Assembly (NCBI GenBank): GCA_021521415.1
Contig: JAIQDT010009079.1
Coordinates: forward strand, 1-64,000
DNA length: 64,000 bases
From: Bidens hawaiensis
Lineage: Eukaryota > Streptophyta > Magnoliopsida > Asterales > Asteraceae
Direction: 5' to 3'
Part shown: positions 1 to 9,691 of the stretch, piece by piece
How the letters are laid out: each line of letters begins with the position of its first letter
Position numbering within the stretch: position 1 is the stretch's first letter
Program-made: the position numbers and the translations under genes
The notes under the pieces: model-generated
What the model was told of the DNA's origin: nothing
Databases searched by the model: none
Seen by the model: only the letters and a program-made list of their open reading frames with translations

Positions 1-1258
1 CATTGGAATTGGGAGATCAGACTTGTATCGTTGTTTGGTAGTTATTTGATATGTACCCTGTGGACTCATTGGATCTAGGCCCTTAGGGGATTAGATCCGT
101 GTTTCTTCATTAACCATGGGTGAAGACGGAATTGGAGTGTCACATTATTAAGGATTATGCTTCAACCATTTTTGTATCTAGAATTTGGGTTGACTTATAT
201 AATAAGTGAGCACAAAGGTCGCCAAAGAGGAAAACTTCGTGCTACAAGACTTGAAAGCAAAGTTAGGGCCACTACAACTCTTTCACATAATGAAAGTATG
301 TGGTAGGTATTTTAGGAAAAAAGTTGCAATGCTAGGTCGACATGGGCATGTATCAAGGCATATCATAAGGTAACTCATTCAATGGTAAGTGCAAGGATGC
401 CCATGGACGAGGCCATGGGAAAAGTGCATTGAGAATCTCTTGTTATGAAGTGCAAACTGTAACCTTTTCTACTTTTTAAACCCGCAATTCAACTCGCTTA
501 AAATGTTGGATTTACATTTTTATATTTTCCATATTTGTTTTTGTTTAGAATTATTAAACTTTTTGGTCCCGGATAATCGATCACTCAAACTCACAATAAA
601 TGTCACAACCCACACAGAAACTGTGTCGACAAGAAGGTTGATGACTGTGCTATTTATGGTAAGAAAAAGTGTTTGTTAACGGCAGAATCACTAACAAACA
701 GGATTGTTGCTTAAATGCAATTAAATGTAACAAACACAAACAATAACTCAAAAGATTTCCATATATAGAAAGGTTTCATACAAATGTAAATTGATTAGGG
801 TTTCTTGTAAGGAATGTTTATCCATACTAATCTTAGGACAGTCGTCACACTCAATCAGGAATATTTGTTAGGTCTGAAAAGTGTAAAGTGGCAAAATCCG
901 TGGTAGGCGTGCCCTAAAATATTCTATTTATAGGCTTGCCACCACCTGACAGCAGTCATTCCCTTTTAGAAACCCTAATGATTGGTACATAATCATATTA
1001 CATATTCAAAAACATTCTAAGGGTAAAAACCGGTCTTCGGGCACACTTAGTGCCATTTGTCTTCTTCGAGCAGACTTTGTAACCTTGAAGTATGCTGGTG
1101 AACAGTTCTCCGGGTAGACTTTACTTAGAGTCTCACCTATCAGACTTCAATCTTCTTGACCATAGCAAACTTTGCTCTATATGGCCCTACAAGCAAACTG
1201 TTCTTCATGAATCCCTTCAACTCTTTGTTAAATAATAACTTATTAAGCAACCAAAGTG
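1..1258. other. Non-coding DNA, no gene recognised
   Basis: No open frame in this stretch looks like a known protein. The sequence TGTCACAACCC near 605 resembles the start of a plant LTR, but I found no matching end or target-site duplication, so I do not call an element. From about 1030 onwards there is a degenerate run of short phrases around CTTTGCT, TGCTGG and TGCTCG that continues to about 1640 and includes the tandem repeat below. Confidence 0.4.
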
Positions 1259-1260
1259 TG

Positions 1261-1380
1261 CTGGTAACACTGTTTGAGCTGTGCTAGTAGCACTGTAGCT
1301 TTCTCAGAGTTGAACTTTGCTGGTAACACTGTTTGAGCTGTGCTAGTAGCACTGTAGCTTGCTCAGAGTTGAACTTTGCT
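1261..1380. repeat. Two-copy tandem repeat, 59-bp unit
   Basis: Copy 1 begins CTGGTAACACTGTTTGAGCT at 1261 and the same words start again at 1320. The two copies differ at only one or two positions, so this is a recent local duplication. The surrounding 600 bases contain looser versions of the same phrases. Confidence 0.85.
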
Positions 1381-1877
1381 GGAGAAAGTACTTAGTATAT
1401 TTCTTGATCACTTTCAACAAGTATGCTCGGACTACTGTTTATTATTCAAACCTTGCTAGATCTTCCAAAAACTTGGCCTCAAGAGCTTGGTTTAGCCAAG
1501 AGTTTTCTAGAAAACAAACTGTGCTTGACTTGAAGAACACCTTTGCTAGACAAAGTGAACCCTGCTCGGTCATCACTTAAGAAGACTTCAAGAACATAAC
1601 CTTGCCCGAAAGGCAAAATACCTTGCTAGGACAAGTACATCCTGCTCGAATATCCAACTGTGCTCGGTATCCATACTTAGCCATTTCTGAGGAGTGTTGA
1701 AAAGATTCTAATCTCCCTTCATTTCCTTTGAGACATTTCATGTCAAATCTTTGACTCAACAAATTGTGGTTTAACTTAGTTACAAACTCTATTTCATGCA
1801 TTTTGATGCTTAAAATTGTATTTAATCAAGTCTAGGGATCAAGTGTGTCCCTTTTCAAATTATCCAGCAAAACCCTA

Positions 1878-1898
1878 CCCGTCGTGGTATGCGACGGG
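1878..1898. repeat. Hairpin, 7-bp stem (CCCGTCG / CGACGGG)
   Basis: Perfect 7-base arms flank a 7-base loop. The hairpin lies in the decayed LTR and recalls the GC-rich hairpins in the other gypsy remnants of this window. Confidence 0.5.
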
Positions 1899-3469
1899 AA
1901 TGTGGGCTAAGCTTCGCGCAGCACGAGCTAGTTTACAGACGGGAATTTTTGTTTTTACTCGTTTAACTCTCCAAATCATGCCCCACCGAAAACCCTCTAT
2001 GCGTTTCTCCAAGTTTTGTAATTAAGGTTATTAATTTATTAATCTTTTGTTTAAAAAGCTCATTAACCCAAATTCTATCAATAAACATTTAAACCCTAAC
2101 CCTTAACCAATTACTTTATAAACTAAGCTTCTTTACCTCTGCCTCGTCTTCCCCAACCATCAATTTTACTCCTCGTTTATGAATTCAATGATAATTGGTG
2201 TTGTTCTAGCTCTTTCACCTAGAAAAAAGTCAACTTTCTCTAGTTCTTCAATCTTCCAACGATTTCCGGGTAATAATGTTATTGTCTTCTGTTACTTTAC
2301 ATGATTGAATCAAAACCCCTTAAGAAAATTATTGGTTCAAGGTGTTTTAAGGTTTGATTGCTTCTGGTTCATATTCCAGTCTTTATGTTTGTTAAATCGG
2401 GTTTTACTCGTTAATTCTTCATCTTCATCCTCTAAATCTGAAACTAAGTATAATAAACTCGTTTTTAAATATAAGGTCTGTTTAAAGAGATCCCGACCTA
2501 GTTCGGGGTTCGAGTCTGATAAGAGCCAAACACTCGCTTAACTTACTTTAATTCTCTATATTGTTCGGTTCGCGTACTTTAATCGAACCGAACAGACCAA
2601 AACTTATTAAGTTTTATTTTAACAGGTTTTCTGCTGGTTGAAATATGTTTGGAATAAATGGATACACCCAAAGGCAGGGTTTCTTTTTCAACTTATTCAT
2701 AAGGCAATATCCATTTATGAGCGTATGAAGTCTATGGGTTTTCGGTTTCTCTCTTGTTGTCTTTGCCGTCCCAACCCTCATAGTAAATCCATATTGAATC
2801 TCTTTGTTCAAGGAGAGCAAAAATAAGGTTTTGTTGTTTTCTCTCGTGTCGATTGGCTCGTTTAAGGAGTTCATCTTCCACTCGTTTAAGCCCGTTGTGT
2901 GTTTTTAAAGTGAGTAACTCATAGTCTCCATTTACGTTTCAAACATTTTGGGGGTGTAGCATTGTACCTATTTCAACTCGATCATTTATTTATATATTTA
3001 CGTCACAAGCACAAACCATACTTATACAATCTTGGTTGATTTTATCTATGCTTGTTATATTCTCACTTGTTACTTGATTACTTGCTTACATGATTTGTTG
3101 ATTGGTTGTTGACTACTCAAACGCAGTCACGAATGCAAACTCAAAGTGGGTTACTCTGGGAGCGATTCCCTGCATACTGACTTTGTGTCAGGGGTGAACG
3201 TAAGTTTTCAATACATTATTCGCATTTACTTTTATATTTGATTTGTGTCATTATGATATTTGGATTGTTTTTATTTCAATATTACTTGTATATAAACCCT
3301 ATGATTGCTCACGAACATTGTGTTGATAAATACTATTTTTACGATGTTGCAGGTTAAGTTGCTCAATGAAGTGAAGAACGTTTGGTTTTACCTTTAGGTT
3401 ATATAATTAAAAGACCATTGTATGTATTGATTTTGATTTATTGTAAATGTGTACATGCATTTTTGTTAA

Positions 3470-3478
3470 TTAATTAAA
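3470..3478. repeat. Left 9-bp target-site duplication of the MULE
   Basis: TTAATTAAA lies directly outside the left terminal inverted repeat and is repeated exactly at 5075-5083, directly outside the right one. Nine bases is the hallmark length for Mutator superfamily insertions. The sequence is AT-only, so chance is somewhat more likely than for a mixed 9-mer. Confidence 0.8.
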
Positions 3479-3630
3479 GAGAGAATTCTAATTTGCCTCC
3501 ATGGAAATATCGTTGCGAGATGGATTAACCATTGAAAAAAGAATTTGCGAATGTTGTACCATTGGATTTCTCGGGCGGGTTTTTTTGACTCCTACGGTCC
3601 GTTGACCATCCTTTGACCGTTAATGGTGAA
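3479..3630 (+). repeat. Left terminal inverted repeat of the MULE
   Basis: Pairs with 4920-5074 in inverted orientation. The outer 90 bases align well; the inner part is more diverged but keeps CCGTTGACCATC followed by TTTGACC. The inner limit is approximate. Confidence 0.75.
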
Positions 3631-3644
3631 AGGTAAAGTAGTCA

Positions 3645-3700
3645 TTGTAATAATAATAATAATAATAACAACAACAACAACAACAACAATGATAATAATA
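3645..3700. repeat. AAT/AAC trinucleotide microsatellite
   Basis: A run of AAT triplets passes into AAC triplets about 100 bases upstream of the AG-peptide TATA-like box. CAT and CTT triplets continue to about 3780, giving a CT-rich leader typical of plant promoters and 5' UTRs. Confidence 0.9.
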
Positions 3701-3783
3701 TAGCAACTCATCTTCTCAACCATCATCATCATCTTCTTCTCAACCACTCAACATCATCATCTTCACAGTTCATCGTCATCTTC

Positions 3784-3806
3784 TATATTAACCCTAACCC
3801 TAACCC
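3784..3806 (+). promoter_or_regulatory. TATA-like box and telo-box before the AG-peptide gene
   Basis: TATATTA at 3784-3790 is followed at once by ACCCTAACCCTAACCC (3791-3806), two and a half plant telomere-type repeats. Such telo-boxes are known cis-elements in plant promoters active in dividing cells. The ATG follows about 48 bases later. Whether this drives transcription here is inference. Confidence 0.5.
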
Positions 3807-3854
3807 CCAAATTCACAATCCACCAATTCACAATCAATCATCCAAATTAAACCA

Positions 3855-4043
3855 ATGGAAACAATGAAGATGATGAACCTCTTCTCCGTCGTGGTACTTA
3901 TATCGGTGGTCGTTGCCACCGTGAGCAATGTGGCAGCTCAAGAAACTCCGGTAGATGCACCTGGTCCGGCATCAGACGCTGGTATGTTTGTCCCTACGGC
4001 TATTGCTTCTCTTATCGCTCTTATGATCGATTACTTCTTTTGA
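3855..4043 (+). CDS. Arabinogalactan peptide (AG peptide), AGP12/13/14-like
   Basis: A 62-residue single-exon ORF with the full AG-peptide plan. Residues 1-28 form a signal peptide (METMKMM start, hydrophobic VVVLISVVV core, likely cleavage after VAA). A short proline-containing mature core follows (TPVDAPGPASDAG), then a C-terminal hydrophobic tail (about 44-62) that acts as a GPI-anchor signal. AG peptides are the smallest arabinogalactan proteins: the core is hydroxylated and O-glycosylated and the peptide is anchored at the outer plasma membrane. The MExMKM start and the DAxMFVPxxxAS tail resemble Arabidopsis AGP12-14, and the length fits. The frame is intact and the ATG is preceded by ACCA, a good plant start context. 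The gene lies inside a Mutator-like element, so it may be a captured duplicate; expression is unknown. Confidence 0.85.
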   Translation: METMKMMNLFSVVVLISVVVATVSNVAAQETPVDAPGPASDAGMFVPTAIASLIALMIDYFF

Positions 4044-4284
4044 ATCAATTAATTGATTTAATTTCCGGAGATTGTTATGTATTGTGTTGAGTTGAGTTGA
4101 TCCAATGTACGTGAATTAAGGATCATATTGTTCCTTCTATGTGAATCTATTATTTTTGATCGATTACTTCTTTATGTGAATCTATTATTTTTTATGTGAG
4201 TTGTTGAAGATATGAAGCTACGGCTGTAAATATTAATGTTGAGAAGCTTGTATGTGTATGAATCCAAGGGAATTAGAGATTGAT

Positions 4285-4327
4285 GATAATAATAATAATA
4301 ATAGTAATAATAATAATAATAATAATA
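4285..4327. repeat. AAT microsatellite downstream of the AG-peptide gene
   Basis: A run of about fourteen AAT/AAG-type triplets in the presumed 3' flank, still inside the MULE. Confidence 0.9.
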
Positions 4328-4503
4328 AATCCTAAATATCCATCCATCCAGTTGCCAATTTAGACCACAGATCTCATTCGTTTATGTTTTCCCCAACAAG
4401 AGGTTAAAGCACCAAGAACACATATACTATGTGTGAGAGAAGATGCCAAGAACACCAAGAACAAATTTATAATTTTATTTTTCTAAAATCTTGTATGTAT
4501 CAC

Positions 4504-4800
4504 AAATATATACGTTTGTTTGGTTGTTTACGGGTTCGGTTCGGGTGAAAAATTATAAAAAAGTTAAATATATCGGTTCGTTTAGTTGCTTTCGGGGTCA
4601 TTTCGGGTGACAAGTTTATAAAAAAGTGAAATATATACGTTCGTTTCGTTGTTTTCGGGGTCGTTCTGGTGAAAAGTTTATAAAAAATTGAAATATATAC
4701 ATTCGTTTGGTTGTTTTCGGGTTCGGTTCGGGTGAAACTGTTTAAAAAAAAGTGAAATATATACGTTTGTTTCGTTGTTTTCGGGGTTGGTTAGGTGATA
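4504..4800. repeat. Minisatellite, five copies of a ~62-bp unit, inside the MULE
   Basis: Units start at 4504, 4566, 4629, 4691 and 4756, each opening with AAATATATACG or a close variant and containing 'cgtttggttgttttcggg'. Unit lengths are 62-65 bp. The array lies between the AG-peptide gene and the right terminal inverted repeat. Confidence 0.85.
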
Positions 4801-4919
4801 TAAATAATAAATAATTATTTTTTTTAAATTAGAAGGGAATTAGGTTGCAGGGGTACATTTGTTAATTACTTGGAACACAGATGCTCTATGCGCAGCTTAA
4901 AAGGCATAATAGTCATTAG

Positions 4920-5074
4920 ACAGGTCAACTAGATGGTCAACGGTAGTTTGACTAACGGAAGGGAACATACTGAACCGCCCAAATTTCACAGACGTGCAAC
5001 ATGCACAAATTCTTTTTTAGTGGTTATTCCATCTCGCGGCGATATATTCTAGGGAGGCAAATTGAAATTTTCTC
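4920..5074 (-). repeat. Right terminal inverted repeat of the MULE
   Basis: Reverse complement of the left end, including GCGAGATGGA and the AATTTGCCTCC phrase. The tip reads ...GAAATTTTCTC at 5064-5074 and is followed by the duplication TTAATTAAA (5075-5083). Confidence 0.75.
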
Positions 5075-5173
5075 TTAATTAAATAGTTATTCTCGTTATT
5101 AGTTATTGTCTTTAGATCTATTGAACAATCAATGTCGCACCCCTGCATGTTCCGCTTTAGGTTGGGTATGACA

Positions 5174-6800
5174 CAAACAATACACGACAAATCCCAAATG
5201 ATTAAGACCTAAAGTAGAAAGGTTTAAACAACGAACCTGAAAGCAAACAAACTTCACCTTGTATGCATAGAAATGAAAGGGATTTTCTTAAAATCATTCA
5301 TAGGAGTTAACCAAAGCTTTGTCAATTGAGAATAAAGCTCTCTCATGAGTCAATGTCGAACCTTGATAATACAAGTTTATCTATGGGATGTCCAAGTCAT
5401 ACAATCTAAGAATCCCCGGGAATGCACGTTAGACATGTTGTTGGTACGAATGGAGATTACAAGTTCTTACCTAGGATGGACTTCTTCACAAAGCAACATG
5501 TTTGTTGCATGCCAATTATGAATTATCCATGTTTCATGGATGGTAAATGAGCTATCATGCTGAAAATGGATTGTGGCACGGTAAGAGAGTATCGACCATG
5601 TGACACTTGTTTGGCTCCAACATGTGTGGACCAAGAATAAAGAGATTGTGACACATTTGAGTAACTCGCCTCTGACACTCACCAATTCATTTTTTATAAC
5701 TCAAGTGTTGTGTTCTCTTGTAAGCAATAAACATTACTTTGGTTTCTATTATTCCATTATGTTGAAGTGTTGCTTAAGAATTTGTTATTGCCATACTTAC
5801 TAGTTTTACTTGTTCTTGATTTTGTCCAACCCTTAATAGACATATCAGGATCTATCATTGGGGCACTCTTAAGCCAAGAATGTTGGTGATTTTTGTATCA
5901 TGCATCGTACCATTATAGTAATCGGGATGAACTTGTAGAGCAAATGAGAAGTCATAATATATATTGATATGAGATGGGAGGTTTGGAGTATAACCGGTCT
6001 ATGTCATCGTGTACGACATTGGTATAATAAAGGAATTGCAATGCATACCTCCCCTCGGTAGGGTCAAGGGCAGCACCCACGAATGGAAGGTTTTGGGGCA
6101 GCTCCTAGGTAAGGTTAAGTGCAACACCCCGACTGGATCACAATGATAAGTGGTAAATTGCATGAATTTGATGATTAGTTGGAATAAATCCTCGATGGCA
6201 AAGTAGTAGCAACTAATTAATGGAATTAGCAACTGGAGAGTGGTAGAAACAACTTATTGGTAGTTTTGGGGTACGATTAGAGGAAACTATGCATCAATTA
6301 TGACTCAATCATTCGTATTATCTATATCAACTAGCCAAGCGGTGGCTATTTGTGTCAATTGGGGTCAGGAAATCAAATGGTTCTTTATAATTATTGTAAC
6401 TTTATACCTACGATGATTATCATCATTAACTACCATAATCGTTTATGAAACGTAGCGACGTTTCACGCAAATTGGTTTAATTGTTCGATACCTGTATAAG
6501 GTAATGATTTTGGTCTAATTTTGTACATTCAATTCATACTTCAATTTCACATAAAATAACTTTTCGTTCAAAAACATGTGTCTTATTCAATTATTGATTT
6601 TGCATGTTAAAAAAAAACTAAAATATGAAAGTGATCTATGCACTATTCATAAACTCGTCTAGTGATATACAAAGCATTAAACCCACTATGATCAACACCA
6701 ATTGCTTTTTTGTTTTTTGTTTTTTTTTTTTTTTGTTTGAGACTACCAAATTTAAATTCAAAAGTTGAGTTTGTTTTTTTTATCTATAACAAATGAATTC
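5174..6800. other. Non-coding DNA, nothing recognised
   Basis: About 1.6 kb next to the gypsy LTR. It may be internal or flanking sequence of that element, but I see no gag or pol motif, no primer-binding site and no convincing gene. Open frames are short and lack family features. Confidence 0.4.
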
Positions 6801-6801
6801 A

Positions 6802-7041
6802 TTAAATTACTTTGCATGCCTGAGAAGCGAAATCAAAAGGAAGATCAAATTGTTTAGCGTCACCCCTCCAAAACCCGCTTGTCTTCTCTTGAATTCTCTT
6901 AAAATGTGAACAAACTGGATGAATTTGTTTGCCACTCATCGAATACTTGAAATCTTCCGCGTAGCTTAAATTCGCTTGTGGAATGAGTGAATTACCAATG
7001 ATTTTCCAGGTTGAGCAAAATGGGTCATTTGACCATTTCAT
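6802..7041 (-). CDS. Unidentified 79-residue ORF, possible gene fragment
   Basis: I do not recognise this ORF. It has mixed, protein-like composition: tryptophans at 3, 12 and 58, two internal cysteines, and stretches such as HPVCSHFKRIQEK and FWRGDAKQFDLPFDFASQ. That differs from the low-complexity shadow frames nearby. There is no signal peptide, membrane segment or known motif. The minus-strand sequence just before its ATG also reads like protein, up to a stop codon directly ahead, so it may be one exon or a truncated pseudogene. No intact gene partners are visible around it. Confidence 0.3.
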   Translation of the reverse strand: MKWSNDPFCSTWKIIGNSLIPQANLSYAEDFKYSMSGKQIHPVCSHFKRIQEKTSGFWRGDAKQFDLPFDFASQACKVI

Positions 7042-7170
7042 TCTCCCTTAATCCAACAGGACTCCATTAAAGCTACCTACCAATTTCAGGCTACATTATC
7101 AATGAGCAAAGTATATACGACCATCCTAAATTACTTGCTAACAGAGACAAAACTTTTGAACTTATTGTTA

Positions 7171-7475
7171 GGCTATGTGTAGTGGAGGGGCTACAAATTG
7201 AGGCGTTTTGTGTCATGTGGCGCCCAGTCAATAAAGGATGGGTTATTGTTTTTGAGCTGTAATAGTGTTGTAGCCTCATATATATATACATACATATATA
7301 TATATCACTCTCGCACACACATATATATAATAATAATATAAACACACAAAACACACAGACATCGCAAGGCGATAAAAACCCCTCCCCCCCCCCCCCCCCC
7401 AATTCACCCAGGGGGCGGTGCTTGCCCCCCAAATCGCCTGATTTCGCCTGGATTTGCCGCCCACTACGGGTGGCC
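7171..7475. mobile_element. PIF/Harbinger-type MITE with TTA duplication
   Basis: A 305-bp element. The left end GGCTATGTGTAGTGGAGGGG pairs with the reverse complement of the right end, GGCCACCCGTAGTGGGCGG. TTA flanks it on both sides (7168-7170 and 7476-7478), the target preference of Tourist/PIF elements. Inside are TA repeats (about 7278-7330) and a tract of about 17 cytosines (7384-7400). Confidence 0.75.
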
Positions 7476-8100
7476 TTATGGTTAAGGTCAATGGTTCACA
7501 TAATTCCATGGGTCTACCTGCCTTCCAATTATATGATAATGATCCTAAGAGAACCCTTTAGTAATTGAGAACTTTGAGAACCATTTTGAGTCAAAAAAAA
7601 AACCACTAAAAAATATTTAAAAAATCATAAAACAAAAAATTTTAAAAAGTAAAATAGCCAAAATTCTTATATTTCATTCCGATTTCATAAAAAAAGCACT
7701 TCGTATTATACACATATGTATAATTTCATTTAATCTCTAGTTACGTAATGTACACATATGTACATTATCATTTACCTTAAATTGTACATATGTCTATAAA
7801 AAATGTGTATAAAATTTAAAAAATAAGTATTATACATATGTGTATAATTTTGTTAAACCGATATTTTTTTCAATTTTTTTTTATAAAACCGGGATGAAAA
7901 ATCAAAACTTTTGGTTTTTTTACTTTTTTTATTTTCGATTTTTTTTGTTTTATAATTTTTTTTTATTTTTTGTTAAGGAGAGTGTTTTTTGTTGTCGAAA
8001 ATGGTTATCAAAATTCTTAATTTCAAAATAGTTCTCACATGATCCTAATTATATATTTAACTATTTATATAATTGCCTACCATAAAATCTTATTTGTCAC
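7476..8100. other. AT-rich non-coding DNA with short palindromes
   Basis: No gene. The palindromic core ACATATGT recurs with TATTATACA/TGTATAAT-type flanks near 7710, 7750 and 7835. I cannot assign it to an element. Confidence 0.4.
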
Positions 8101-8841
8101 TCTCAGGTTGTTCCCCACATTCTCTAGAGCCACCAGATTGCTTGATTTATAAATTGAGTCTTCTCATGCATTTGACCCGAATTTGCGGGTATTGGTCTCA
8201 CCAAACCCAGATAGTCTTTAAATGGGTTATAACATCTAATTTATTTGTAAAACTATTTCATAAGCAAACATTAATTTTCACGGGTCATGAGTCTCACCAA
8301 ACCCGGATAACCCTTAAACGGGTTATAACATCTCATGTATTTATGAAATAACACCTTAATTATCAAAGAATAATTTTCACGGGTTATGTGTCTTACCAAA
8401 CTCTAATAGCCCTCAAATGGGTTATAAGATCTCGTTTATTGACAAACACTTTCATTATCAAACCCTAATTTAATTTATCATTTTTACATGTTCTTCGTTG
8501 CTGGTCTATCATCTCCATCGTCGATTAACTTCTGACACTACCAACATCGTCAACTACATCAACGCCTTTTTTTTCATTAGACAAATATTTGTGTTCATGT
8601 TTGTAGATTTAAAAAAATCAACATGCTCATGTTCGTTTATCTTTGTTCGTTAAAAATCTAAAAATCTTAAACATCTCAACTGATAAAACCCAAACGTTAA
8701 AAAATATAATAACAAACTAATATATATGTATTAAATTAAAACAAAACTACCTTAAAAAATAAAATAAATTATCATAAAATATCAAAACGATTAAAAACAA
8801 AATTTTAAATAAACTTCTGTAACACGGGAGGATCAAACTAG
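8100..8841 (+). mobile_element. Probable Helitron 3' region with internal tandem units
   Basis: Three loose tandem units of about 100 bp (near 8180, 8278 and 8377) each carry a 'cacgggt..t.g.ct.accaaac' phrase and then GGGTTATAA(C/G)ATCT. The same phrase occurs in the Helitron-like element at 22.1-22.7 kb. The right end reads CACGGGAGGATCAAACTAG followed by T, which fits the CTAG|T 3' terminus of Helitrons, although the terminal hairpin is decayed. I could not place the 5' end. Confidence 0.5.
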
Positions 8842-8844
8842 TTA

Positions 8845-8845
<1 letters not shown>

Positions 8846-8896
<51 letters not shown>
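8846..8896. repeat. (TA)n microsatellite
   Basis: About 25 uninterrupted TA dinucleotides, starting just after the Helitron 3' end. Confidence 0.95.
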
Positions 8897-8899
<3 letters not shown>

Positions 8900-9079
8900 T
8901 TGCCAAATCAAAACAATCTAAAAAGTCTTCGTTCTAAGTAATCACATATGCCAATGCCAAAATAAACAAATAATAATCTAAATAAAACATCTCTGGCCAA
9001 TATTAACACAAAAATTTAACAAAATCAAACAATAAGTATATAGTGTTACATACACTAAAACATTGCAATATTGATCCAC

Positions 9080-9686
9080 TTATTGTCTTTCAAGATCATC
9101 TATTCCATCCTTTGTACGCGAATCATTGCTTAGTGAAGATCGGTCCATACTTAGCATCCTTCGAAAATAACTCAATCTCGAGACTGTCCCATTGACTTTG
9201 ACTGGCGATTGCAACGTCATCACATCTGATGTCCCTTCCATAGCTCCTCCATTAGAAACTAAAATTGTACTTTCTAAAGGAGGAGCGGAAGTTGGGCCCG
9301 CCCCAGCCCGTGACCTAGTAACAGGCTAACGAGGCAAAGGTGAGATAAGCTCCACCTCATGACGACAAACGGGACAACTGGAGTGTGACTCTAACCATTT
9401 GTCAATGCACTCAGCATGAAAATGGTGCTTGCAAGTTGGTAAAACCCTGTTCATCTGGCCATCCTCGAACGAGCCAATACAAATCGTGCATTCAGGGTTG
9501 ACCTGTGAATTATCCGGTCCATGATAAGTGTCCACATACTTGAGTATAGAAAGAGAAGCAATAACCGCAGGTTCAAGACCCCTTTTGGGCGGTTCTAATT
9601 CGACGTGTGCTACAAGCCCTATACCCCGAAACGCCACTCGTGCGCGTGCTTGGCGGCGAAGTATGTACCTTACATACACATGTAAC
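9080..9686 (-). pseudogene. ATL-type RING-H2 E3 ubiquitin ligase, 3' part of split gene
   Basis: This is the C-terminal four-fifths of an ATL-family E3 ligase; the first 46 codons lie at 19969-20108. In order it encodes the end of a membrane segment and a basic stretch ([11 protein letters not shown]), the ATL 'GLD-like' motif ([10 protein letters not shown]) and a canonical RING-H2 finger. The finger is C-x2-C-x15-C-x-H-x2-H-x2-C-x10-C-x2-C, starting CTIC and ending CPVC, with the conserved Trp in DKWLE. A TAG at 9326-9328 stops the frame soon after the ring. The same frame then stays open to a TAA at 9080-9082 and ends with FRRMLSMDRSSLSND, the style of an ATL C-terminus, so the TAG looks like a nonsense mutation. 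The full reading frame was about 248 residues. ATL proteins ubiquitinate targets at membranes, often in defence signalling. Confidence 0.8.
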
Positions 9687-9691
9687 ATGAT

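Larger units (their letters stand above)
3479..5074. mobile_element. Mutator-like element carrying a gene (Pack-MULE candidate)
   Basis: A 1596-bp element with long terminal inverted repeats. The left end begins GAGAGAATTCTAATTTGCCT and the reverse complement of the right end begins GAGAAAATTTCAATTTGCCT. Similarity (about 80% by eye near the tips) runs about 150 bp inwards, through shared phrases such as GCGAGATGGA and CCGTTGACCATC. A 9-bp duplication TTAATTAAA flanks it exactly. It sits inside an LTR remnant whose two halves are separated by just this block. Inside are no transposase codons, only an AG-peptide ORF with a promoter-like leader and a minisatellite. That is the structure of a Pack-MULE, a non-autonomous MULE carrying host gene sequence. 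Confidence 0.8.
1850..5173 (-). mobile_element. Decayed Ty3/gypsy LTR, split by a MULE
   Basis: Two stretches resemble the LTR at 28.4-30.9 kb. At about 3350-3420 a 'gttgcagg...gaagaacgtt...cctttagg' block aligns with 30620-30690. At 5132-5173 the terminal block (TGTCGCACCCCTGCATGTTC, ending in TATGACA) aligns with 30822-30869. Read on the minus strand the terminus is TGTCATACCC, a typical plant LTR start. The block between them, 3479-5074, is the inserted Mutator-like element. The other LTR boundary is uncertain; 1850 is a guess based on the hairpin at 1878-1898. No coding region is left. Confidence 0.5.

Noticed and set aside
3470..3478. TTAATTAAA as a chance AT-rich repeat and not a duplication
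   Set aside because: It abuts both inverted-repeat tips exactly, has the length expected for MULEs, and the surrounding LTR halves show an insertion at this point.
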